Below, piece by piece: positions 1 to 4,761 of a stretch of 5,153 bases of DNA; positions within the stretch are counted from its first letter, which is position 1; each line of letters starts with the position of its first letter. A model generated the notes under the pieces. That model did not search any database. It was not told where the DNA came from and saw only the letters and a program-made list of their open reading frames with translations. The DNA is from an uncultured Kroppenstedtia sp. GTDB lineage: Bacteria; Bacillota; Bacilli; Thermoactinomycetales; DSM-45169. The DNA lies in assembly GCA_959600065.1 (NCBI GenBank), contig CAUGKZ010000159.1, positions 1 through 5,153 on the forward strand, written 5' to 3'. Both the position numbers and the translations under genes were made by a program.

Positions 1-332
1 AAGCCGGTAGCGGTTCTGTTCCGATGGTTCTCGCTGTCACTCAGCCTTCTCAGGTTTTGATTCGCTTTCATGGTCGCAACCGGTCGGGCTGGAACTCAAA
101 CGGCCGTTCCAATGCCGACTGGCGGAAGGTTCGCTATGCTTATCGCTATACGGAAGAAGAGTTGTTGGAGTGGACGGAGCGGATTCAGCAGTTGAAGGAA
201 CAGGCGGAACAGGTGACGTTGTTATTTAATAACAACTCTCGGGGGGATGCAGCGGGCAATGCTAAACAGATGGTGGAAATGTTGAATCTCGAGGTGAAGG
301 GTTTGGCACCCCGGCAGTTGGGAATCTTTTGA
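1..332 (+). CDS. yunF: DUF72 family protein, C-terminal part (YunF-like), 5' truncated by window edge
   Basis: This is the last ~109 codons of a gene that is open through the left edge; the reading frame begins at base 3, and the ATG at 24 is internal. What is seen: a conserved RFHGRN segment followed by GW, then an RYAYRYTEEELLEW stretch, an amphipathic helix, a FNNN segment and a C-terminal LGIF. This order (LHGRN-like strand, Y-Y-EEL helix, FNN strand, QLGLF-like end) is the C-terminal half of the DUF72 (UPF0759) TIM-barrel-like family, to which B. subtilis YunF belongs. The biochemical role of the family is not established. The neighbouring yunE- and yunD-like genes match the B. subtilis yun cluster and support the assignment. 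No terminator follows, and 93 nt separate it from the permease gene, so read-through is possible. Confidence 0.85.
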   Translation, partial: AGSGSVPMVLAVTQPSQVLIRFHGRNRSGWNSNGRSNADWRKVRYAYRYTEEELLEWTERIQQLKEQAEQVTLLFNNNSRGDAAGNAKQMVEMLNLEVKGLAPRQLGIF

Positions 333-414
333 GGGCTTATTCCGACTGAAGCCGAGCTGCTATCAAACTCCTGACCCTCCAAAAATGGTTGCCATGACGA
401 TGCTTTGAGTATCT

Positions 415-421
415 GGGGTGG
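415..421 (+). promoter_or_regulatory. Ribosome binding site deciding the yunE start
   Basis: A GGGGTGG sequence lies 4 nt before the ATG at 426. It favours that ATG over the in-frame TTG at 405, which has no comparable site in front and would add seven residues (MSIWGGC) unlike a TauE N-terminus. Confidence 0.55.
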
Positions 422-425
422 ATGT

Positions 426-1247
426 ATGCTTTTAAAACTGATTTTATTTCTTGTCATCGGTCTGGTGTCCGGTACCATCGGTGCCATTGTCGGACTAGGC
501 GGAGGAATCATCACTGTTCCGGCGATGTTATTCCTGGCTTCTCACTTTCCGGAGGCGGGGCATATCACACCGCAGATGGCGGTAGGAACGTCTTTGGTAG
601 TGGTGATTATCACTGCACTCTCCTCCACCCTGTCTTATGCCCGTCAGAAACGTGTCGACTTCTCCAGCGGATGGGGTTTTTTTGGGGGTAGTGGACCTGG
701 GGCGATTTTGGGAGCGTGGTTGACCCGTTACTTTACCGGAGAAGTGTTCTATATCGTCTTCGGAATCTTGATGATCGGGATCGCCCTCTTATTGACCTGG
801 GGCGATCGGCTGAAAGTGGAAAGGGTAAAATGGAGTGTTCGGCGGGAATTTAAGGATGCAGAAGGGAATATATACCGTTACGGTTACCATCGCACTGTCG
901 CCGTGGTGGGTGGTTTCTTGGTGGGATTGCTCTCAGGGTTATTTGGAATTGGCGGAGGAGCGCTGATAATACCGCTGATGGTGCTTTTGTTCCAGTTTCC
1001 GCCTCATGTAGCCTCCGCCACGTCGATGTTCATTATTTTCCTGTCATCCATTACCGGCTCCATCACCCACCTCTTTCAAGGAAATATCGAGTGGATGGCA
1101 GTGTTGATGATCGCTCCCGGAGCTTGGGTCGGCGGCAGACTGGGAGCCTGGATTTCAATGAAAATGAGCAGTACCGCTCTGATGTGGGCCTTAAAGTTGG
1201 CGATCGCCTTGGTGGCGATCCGCATGATCGGCGAAGGTCTCTCCTGA
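426..1247 (+). CDS. yunE: TauE/SafE-family sulfite exporter-like permease (YunE-like)
   Basis: A 273-aa integral membrane protein of the TauE/SafE (TSUP) family. The family exports or imports small organic and inorganic sulfur anions such as sulfite and sulfoacetate; the substrate here cannot be read from the sequence. It shows the family's two-fold internal repeat: an N-terminal SGTIGAIVGLGGG motif (residues 15-27, followed by a conserved Pro32) and a second SGLFGIGGG motif (170-178, followed by Pro183). AVGTS (52-56) and the later SATSM are the paired motifs after each repeat. About eight hydrophobic segments are visible, with a charged hydrophilic linker at roughly 126-156 between the halves. 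The ATG at 426 was chosen because of its ribosome binding site and because it starts directly at the first membrane segment. The length is usual for the family. The yunD-like gene starts 22 nt downstream, so the two are probably co-transcribed. Confidence 0.9.
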   Translation: MLLKLILFLVIGLVSGTIGAIVGLGGGIITVPAMLFLASHFPEAGHITPQMAVGTSLVVVIITALSSTLSYARQKRVDFSSGWGFFGGSGPGAILGAWLTRYFTGEVFYIVFGILMIGIALLLTWGDRLKVERVKWSVRREFKDAEGNIYRYGYHRTVAVVGGFLVGLLSGLFGIGGGALIIPLMVLLFQFPPHVASATSMFIIFLSSITGSITHLFQGNIEWMAVLMIAPGAWVGGRLGAWISMKMSSTALMWALKLAIALVAIRMIGEGLS

Positions 1248-1269
1248 CCGAGGAGGTGGAGTCAAGGGC

Positions 1270-2700
1270 ATGAATCGAGTACACATCCTGCATACAAATG
1301 ATCTTCACAGCCATTTTGAATCGATGCCGGCGATCCATACCCTTCTTCACAGGCTGTCGGAACAGTTGGAAGGAGAAGGGGATAAAGTATTTCGGGTAGA
1401 TCTGGGAGATCACATGGATCGGTTCAGTTTGGAGACGGAAGGAACTCTGGGCCGGGCCAACCGTTCGGTCATGGACATCACAGGGTATGAATTGATCACT
1501 CTGGGCAATAATGAATTGCTCACCTTTTCCAAAGAGGAACTTCACGAACTGTACGAGAAATCCCCCTTTAAAGTCTTGGCACTCAATGTGGAAGAGGAGG
1601 ATGGGTCCCGTCCTCCTTGGATCCAGCCCTGGGAGATTCGGGAGGTAGACGGATTTCGGATCGGGTTTCTCGGGGTGACGATCCCGTTCCCACAGTTTTA
1701 CGAACTGTTGGGATGGCAAGTGTCCGATCCCTTTGAGGTATTACCCGAGGCGGTCTCCCGTCTACGGAAAGAAGTTCACGCTGTCGTAATCCTTTCCCAT
1801 CTCGGTATCGGCAATGACCGCCGACTGGCGGAGGTGGTACCAGGGATCGATGTCATCCTGGGCTCCCACACCCATCATCTGCTGGAGGTGCCGGAACGGG
1901 TGGGGAACACTCTGATCGCCGCAGCGGGAAAATTCGGCGGTCATGTGGGACATGTGACGCTGGAGTTGAATCCGACTCGGCAACAGGTGACCCGTCGCGA
2001 GGGAGGGTGTTTGCCGGTGGCTGCTGTCGATCCCGATCCCCAGCTGGAGGCTCGAATCCGGGGATTTCGCAGGGAAGCAGAGGCGCATCTCTCTGAAACG
2101 ATTCGGGAGTTGGACCGACCACTGCCGGTGGATTGGTATGCAGAATCCCCCTTGGGCAATTTTCTGGCAGACGGATTGCTACACTGGGTACCTGATTCGG
2201 ACTGTGCTCTGGTGAATGCTGGTCAATTGCTGGGAGGATTGCAGGCAGGATCGGTGACTCGAGGGCGTCTTCACCAAATCTGCCCCCATCCGATCAATCC
2301 GGTGCGATTGGTGTTGTCCGGAGGAGAGATTCGCAGGATATTGGAGGAATCCCTGATCCGGGATCGCCAGGAACTGGAGATCCGAGGGTTTGGTTTCCGC
2401 GGCAAAAAGCTGGGGATGATGAACCTGGCAGGAATGGAAGCGGAGATGAACTCGTTGAAGCCAGCGGGCAAACGGTTAGGACAGGTGGAAATCAACGGGG
2501 CACCGTTGGATGAAGACCGGGATTATCGCGTGGCCACCATCGATATGTTTACCTTTGGAGCCGGATACGAGGAGTTTAAAAAGGGGAGGGAGAAAAAATA
2601 TTTTTTGCCGGAGTTTTTACGGGATGTATTGGCCCATCATCTCCGGCAATCTGGGGCGCCAGAGAGGAGCTTTCGTCCCCGGTGGCGTGATCCTGATTGA
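1270..2700 (+). CDS. yunD: Two-domain metallophosphatase / 5'-nucleotidase-like protein (YunD-like)
   Basis: A 476-aa protein of the bifunctional UDP-sugar hydrolase/5'-nucleotidase superfamily. No signal peptide is visible, so it is predicted cytoplasmic. The N-terminal calcineurin-like phosphoesterase domain carries its metal-binding motifs in order: DLH (Asp11, His13), GDHMD (Asp47), GNNE (79-82, metal-ligand position Asn80), SHLG (His177) and GSHTHH (198-203). The C-terminal nucleotidase domain shows NFLAD (297-301), NAG (316-318), GFGFRG (373-378) and DMFTFG (425-430), the part expected to bind nucleoside. The usual catalytic His of the GNHE motif is Asn81 here; I recall this also in B. 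subtilis YunD, so it is probably a subfamily trait. AGGAGGTG at 1251-1258 lies 11 nt before the ATG. The physiological substrate is unknown. The gene converges on queT with one base between the stop codons. Confidence 0.92.
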   Translation: MNRVHILHTNDLHSHFESMPAIHTLLHRLSEQLEGEGDKVFRVDLGDHMDRFSLETEGTLGRANRSVMDITGYELITLGNNELLTFSKEELHELYEKSPFKVLALNVEEEDGSRPPWIQPWEIREVDGFRIGFLGVTIPFPQFYELLGWQVSDPFEVLPEAVSRLRKEVHAVVILSHLGIGNDRRLAEVVPGIDVILGSHTHHLLEVPERVGNTLIAAAGKFGGHVGHVTLELNPTRQQVTRREGGCLPVAAVDPDPQLEARIRGFRREAEAHLSETIRELDRPLPVDWYAESPLGNFLADGLLHWVPDSDCALVNAGQLLGGLQAGSVTRGRLHQICPHPINPVRLVLSGGEIRRILEESLIRDRQELEIRGFGFRGKKLGMMNLAGMEAEMNSLKPAGKRLGQVEINGAPLDEDRDYRVATIDMFTFGAGYEEFKKGREKKYFLPEFLRDVLAHHLRQSGAPERSFRPRWRDPD

Positions 2701-2701
2701 C

Positions 2702-3184
2702 TCAGGGGCGGGGACGGGCGCCGGGAATCCGGTTCCGGAACCGCTCCATTACATACAAGAAGGGCAGACCCAATCCGTAACAGACCACCAATTGGCCGAT
2801 CCCTACATAAAGCATAGCTGCGGGCAAGGTGACATCGAGACCGCTGACGACTTTCAACAAGGTTCCGATGATGACGGCATTGACCAGCACCGGGGGTAAC
2901 GGAGCCAACCATCGGGACGGCATCCGTGAGGTCAACCAGGCGGCGATAAGAGAAGCCAAGCTTCCAAAGAGAACATCATAAAATCCGACCGGGCTGAACA
3001 AGTTGGCGATCAGCGCCCCGACGAACAGTCCAGGGACGGCCAGGGGGGTCACAAAGGGAAGGAGGGTCATCACTTCCGAGATGCGAAATTGGATCACTCC
3101 GTAAGAGAGCGGGTAGAGGGTTAGGGTGAGTACTGCATAGATGGCGGCGATCATAGCGATCGGGGCGATTTTTTTGGCTGACAT
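2702..3184 (-). CDS. queT: QueT-family queuosine precursor ECF transporter S component
   Basis: A 160-aa membrane protein of the QueT family, the substrate-binding S component of an energy-coupling-factor transporter. It should work with a shared EcfA/EcfA'/EcfT module encoded elsewhere to import precursors of the tRNA base queuosine. Visible family marks are an early hydrophobic helix, QFRISE (32-37) followed by a proline-rich TLLPFVTP segment, a VGALIAN segment (55-61), and GFYDVLFGS (67-75). About five or six membrane helices are seen, with a short basic proline-rich tail. The open frame extends 13 codons further upstream to 3223, but that start lies at the -10 box. The ATG at 3184 has AAGGAGGA 7 nt before it and begins MSAKK, typical of the family. 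It is transcribed against yunD and divergently from the DUF6154-like gene. Confidence 0.85.
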   Translation of the reverse strand: MSAKKIAPIAMIAAIYAVLTLTLYPLSYGVIQFRISEVMTLLPFVTPLAVPGLFVGALIANLFSPVGFYDVLFGSLASLIAAWLTSRMPSRWLAPLPPVLVNAVIIGTLLKVVSGLDVTLPAAMLYVGIGQLVVCYGLGLPFLYVMERFRNRIPGARPRP

Positions 3185-3191
3185 GGTTTGT

Positions 3192-3199
3192 TCCTCCTT
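3192..3199 (-). promoter_or_regulatory. Ribosome binding site deciding the queT start
   Basis: AAGGAGGA read on the - strand, 7 nt before the ATG at 3184. It is near-perfect and favours the 160-aa form of QueT over the longer open frame starting at 3223. Confidence 0.75.
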
Positions 3200-3212
3200 C
3201 TCTTCGTCCCTC

Positions 3213-3218
3213 ATTATA
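3213..3218 (-). promoter_or_regulatory. Candidate -10 box (TATAAT) for queT
   Basis: A perfect TATAAT on the - strand, 28 nt before the queT start codon. The matching -35 position (3236-3241, AAGAAA) is poor, so the promoter may need an activator or may be weak. If used, transcription would begin about 20 nt before the ATG and leave almost no room for a leader riboswitch. Confidence 0.45.
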
Positions 3219-3237
3219 ACCAATGTTCGGGATGTTT

Positions 3238-3256
3238 TCTTCCCCCGACGGGAAGA
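3238..3256. repeat. Inverted repeat upstream of the queT -10 box
   Basis: Arms TCTTCCC and GGGAAGA (7 bp) around a 5-nt centre CCGAC. No T-run follows on either strand, so it is not an ordinary terminator. It overlaps the -35 region of the queT candidate promoter, where an operator could sit. Confidence 0.45.
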
Positions 3257-3297
3257 TTAAACAGGAATTTTCCCACCTTCCGGCTTTGTTATCATTT

Positions 3298-3312
3298 TTG
3301 TGCTTCGCACAA
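3298..3312. repeat. Inverted repeat overlapping the -35 of the DUF6154-like gene promoter
   Basis: Arms TTGTGC and GCACAA (6 bp) around a TTC centre. The right arm covers most of the candidate -35 hexamer TTCGCA (3304-3309). No T-run follows on either strand. It could be a repressor operator or a small hairpin; the sequence alone does not decide. Confidence 0.4.
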
Positions 3313-3332
3313 GCCTCCCAATCAGTTAGAAT
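3304..3332 (+). promoter_or_regulatory. Candidate sigma-A promoter of the DUF6154-like gene
   Basis: TTCGCA (3304-3309) and TAGAAT (3327-3332), 17 nt apart: four and five matches of six to TTGACA and TATAAT. The start codon at 3360 lies 27 nt after the -10, with a strong AAGGAGGT between. Confidence 0.5.
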
Positions 3333-3359
3333 AACTTCAGGAACGAAGGAGGTACAAGC

Positions 3360-3614
3360 ATGCGTTTTGTGGACGACCTGTTCTCCCTTTACCGGGAGCA
3401 TTTAGCGGATAATGAAGAAAACGCCGTTTCGGTGGTTCTCAATATCCTGGAAGATCAGACACGGGAAGATATCATGCAGTTGATCCGGGATATGGACGAC
3501 GAAGAAGTGATTCAAATGGTGGGAGTCTATCTCGTGGAGATGCTCAAGATGAAAATCGCCCAGGAAGGCGATGGCACGGAGGGGGAATCAGCCAACCACC
3601 CACGCTACCACTGA
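3360..3614 (+). CDS. Small acidic DUF6154-like protein
   Basis: An 84-aa, predominantly helical, acidic protein. AAGGAGGT at 3346-3353 lies 6 nt before the ATG, so the start is well supported. Residues 1-15 (MRFVDDLFSLYREHL), an ILED segment near 29-32, an REDIMQLIRDMDDEEV stretch at 35-50 and a GVYLVEMLKMKIAQEG helix at 55-70 match my memory of the Bacillus DUF6154 family of short cytoplasmic proteins; the last ~14 residues look disordered. No catalytic motif, signal peptide or membrane segment is visible, and no function is known to me. It lies 67 nt upstream of yunC on the same strand without a terminator between, so it may be co-transcribed with it. The family name is moderately sure, the gene call is firm. 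Confidence 0.8.
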   Translation: MRFVDDLFSLYREHLADNEENAVSVVLNILEDQTREDIMQLIRDMDDEEVIQMVGVYLVEMLKMKIAQEGDGTEGESANHPRYH

Positions 3615-3620
3615 TCCGGA

Positions 3621-3649
3621 CACCCCTTCCCTTCCTTCGACATAGAGTA
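3621..3649 (+). promoter_or_regulatory. Candidate sporulation (sigma-K/sigma-E type) promoter of yunC
   Basis: CACC (3621-3624), a 16-nt spacer and CATAGAGTA (3641-3649) fit the mother-cell sigma-K consensus as I recall it (an AC-centred -35 and CATAnnnTA as -10). The CATA-type -10 also resembles sigma-E. Transcription would start near 3656, just before the ribosome binding site at 3669. I saw no good sigma-A promoter in this gap. Confidence 0.4.
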
Positions 3650-3681
3650 TAGGAAATGCAAACCAGACAGGAGGGGTCGGT

Positions 3682-3984
3682 GTGGTCCGATTACAACCGA
3701 TGCAAGTGAAGGGGCATCCGGTGATCGGTGTGGAAGTGGCCCTGCCCAAGACCGATCTGTTGGTGATCACAACGGAGAAAGGATACATCATGTGCGGTGC
3801 ACTAGATGTGGATCTGTTGAATGAAAGACTGGCGCAACGGGGCATCTTGGCGGGCCGGGCGGTGGGAGTAAGAACCCTGGAGGCCCTGTTGGAGGCCCCC
3901 TTGGAGAAGGTGACGACTCATGCGGAACAACAGGGGATCCATGCGGGAATGTCCGGGCGGGAAGCACTGCTAAGGATGGTATAA
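3682..3984 (+). CDS. yunC: DUF1805 family protein (YunC-like)
   Basis: A 100-aa soluble protein matching the full length of the DUF1805 family (B. subtilis YunC). Conserved segments seen are a LPKTDLLVI strand (21-29), GYIMCGALDV (34-43) with the family's Cys38, GRAVGVRT (58-65), and a C-terminal GMSGREALL (89-97). The start is a GTG at 3682: AGGAGGGG (3669-3676) sits 5 nt before it, and the N-terminus MVRLQP fits the family, whereas the next ATG (residue 7) would remove the first strand. No enzymatic role is established for the family. It is followed at once by a strong terminator, so it closes its transcription unit. A sporulation-type promoter may sit directly upstream. Confidence 0.9.
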   Translation: MVRLQPMQVKGHPVIGVEVALPKTDLLVITTEKGYIMCGALDVDLLNERLAQRGILAGRAVGVRTLEALLEAPLEKVTTHAEQQGIHAGMSGREALLRMV

Positions 3985-3991
3985 GGCTTGC

Positions 3992-4020
3992 AAAGAGGTG
4001 CTACTCCGGCACCTCTTTTT
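3992..4020 (+). terminator. Rho-independent terminator after yunC
   Basis: A 10-bp stem, AAAGAGGTGC (3992-4001) with GCACCTCTTT (4009-4018), a 7-nt loop, and a run of Ts through 4020. It begins 8 nt after the yunC stop codon. Confidence 0.92.
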
Positions 4021-4029
4021 CTGCGGAAA

Positions 4030-4058
4030 TTGTCGGGAAGCCGCGACTTCGGTATACT
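4030..4058 (+). promoter_or_regulatory. Candidate sigma-A promoter of the winged-helix gene
   Basis: TTGTCG (4030-4035) and TATACT (4053-4058) with a 17-nt spacer, directly downstream of the yunC terminator. The predicted start is near 4065, giving a leader of about 42 nt. That leader contains GAAAGGCTGAG (4065-4075) repeated as GAAAGGCTGGAG (4089-4100), the second copy containing the GGAG ribosome binding site. It also has a weak 6-bp hairpin, CTGAAA/TTTCAG (4063-4083). Confidence 0.7.
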
Positions 4059-4106
4059 GGGGCTGAAAGGCTGAGATTTTCAGGAACCGAAAGGCTGGAG
4101 AAACTG

Positions 4107-4451
4107 ATGGCAACCTGGTATGGAAGTAAAGGGAGCCGTCCGGTGACCGGATCGCCGGAGGCCATGCAACTGATGGAATCATACTTTGTCAAAATCGTCG
4201 CTGCCAAACAAGTGACCAAAGCGGAGATCAAGCTGATGGGTTACCTGGTGCGCAAGTATCTTCGTCTCGGGGAAGATGAGAATACCCCCTCCCTTCGCAT
4301 TGGCACTAAAGATTGGGTCCGAGAAGCAGGTCTGGCCGCCACCGAGGTGGACAAGACCCTAGCCAAATGCCAGGAACGTGGCTGGATTTCCATCGACCCC
4401 CACTCCAAACCCGTCGCCCTCCGTCTCCGGCTGACATCCAAGACGGAGTGA
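4107..4451 (+). CDS. Small putative winged-helix protein, family not recognised
   Basis: A 114-aa soluble protein. GGAG (4097-4100) lies 6 nt before the ATG, and promoter and terminator frame the gene closely, so it is very probably real. From residue pattern, not homology, I read helices at about 17-33, 37-54, 66-77 and 79-92, followed by a strand-turn-strand at 93-110 (GWISID, PHSKP, VALRLRL). Helix-helix-wing in that order, with charged GTKDWVREAG and EVDKTLAKCQERG segments, resembles a winged-helix DNA-binding fold of the kind seen in replication-initiator or MarR-like proteins. No metal site or membrane segment is visible. Residues 1-16 look flexible. It forms a single-gene unit between two terminators. 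It could be a regulator or a small DNA-binding accessory protein; the exact function is unknown. Confidence 0.8.
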   Translation: MATWYGSKGSRPVTGSPEAMQLMESYFVKIVAAKQVTKAEIKLMGYLVRKYLRLGEDENTPSLRIGTKDWVREAGLAATEVDKTLAKCQERGWISIDPHSKPVALRLRLTSKTE

Positions 4452-4456
4452 ATCAA

Positions 4457-4483
4457 AAACCCCCCGAAAAAACCGGGGGGTTT
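4457..4483. terminator. Bidirectional rho-independent terminator
   Basis: A 10-bp stem, AAACCCCCCG (4457-4466) with CGGGGGGTTT (4474-4483), and a 7-nt loop. It starts 5 nt after the stop of the winged-helix gene. On the + strand the tail is TTTCTCGTTT; on the - strand it is a clean TTTTT, so it can also end the convergent small-ORF transcript, about 100 nt after that stop. The stretch 4484-4580 between them holds no gene I can support. Confidence 0.9.
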
Positions 4484-4580
4484 CTCGTTTGCACGAAGGG
4501 ATGCCTTGGGGGCACCGCATCGGCGACCACAATGCCGTCAGCATGGTCCGAGAGGACGATAGCCATGGCTTGGACCGTTT

Positions 4581-4745
4581 TTACCGATTGTTGTTTTGAT
4601 CATCACGATGGCCGGGAGGTTTGCTGCTGATTTCCCCCTTGATAGGTCGATATCCTCTTTTTGTGGATCGTTCAAGTCGTCGTTGAAAAACGGGATGGGG
4701 CCTAGATTCCTTTCCGTTGTGTCTGTCAGTTTTTTTGTCTTTCAT
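4581..4745 (-). CDS. 54-aa basic hydrophilic small ORF following the DUF6338-like gene
   Basis: An ATG at 4745 to a TAA at 4581, 54 codons. GGGAGATGAG precedes the ATG, and the ORF begins 16 nt after the stop of the DUF6338-like gene on the same strand, a typical coupled arrangement. The product starts MKDKKTDRHNGKE and is rich in Lys, Arg, Asn and Pro, with only a handful of hydrophobic residues. It contains a GYRPIKGE segment (31-38) and a KPPGHRDD segment (42-49). It is predicted disordered, without a signal peptide, membrane helix or cysteine. No family is recognised. Position, ribosome binding site and AT-leaning composition shared with the upstream gene argue for a real gene; the short length keeps this uncertain. 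The other - strand frames here are also open for some distance but lack a good start site. Confidence 0.55.
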   Translation of the reverse strand: MKDKKTDRHNGKESRPHPVFQRRLERSTKRGYRPIKGEISSKPPGHRDDQNNNR

Positions 4746-4761
4746 AGATGCTCATCTCCCA

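Noticed and set aside
334..354. GGCTT/AAGCC inverted repeat after the DUF72 gene as a terminator
   Set aside because: Only 5 bp with a 10-nt loop and no following Ts.
405..425. TTG start extending YunE by seven residues
   Set aside because: No ribosome binding site in front and an N-terminus (MSIWGGC) unlike the family; the ATG at 426 has GGGGTGG just upstream.
1063..1719. 218-aa open frame on the - strand across the yunE-yunD junction
   Set aside because: It lies antisense to two firmly identified genes, has no recognisable motifs and reads as a shadow of GC-rich coding DNA.
2730..2743. Perfect palindrome as a terminator for yunD or queT
   Set aside because: No T-run on either strand and it lies within queT coding sequence; kept only as a possible pause site.
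3185..3223. 13-residue N-terminal extension of QueT
   Set aside because: The extension starts at the likely -10 box and encodes a charged stretch whose DNA contains the AAGGAGGA site of the real start.
4455..4572. Short - strand reading frame beginning MAIVLSDHADG near the bidirectional terminator
   Set aside because: About 37 codons running through the terminator hairpin itself, no ribosome binding site; most likely chance.
4545..4576. GGTCC/GGACC inverted repeat enclosing the palindrome AGCCATGGCT (4561-4570)
   Set aside because: Short stems with a long interior and no T-run; could be 3'-UTR structure, but nothing distinguishes it from chance.
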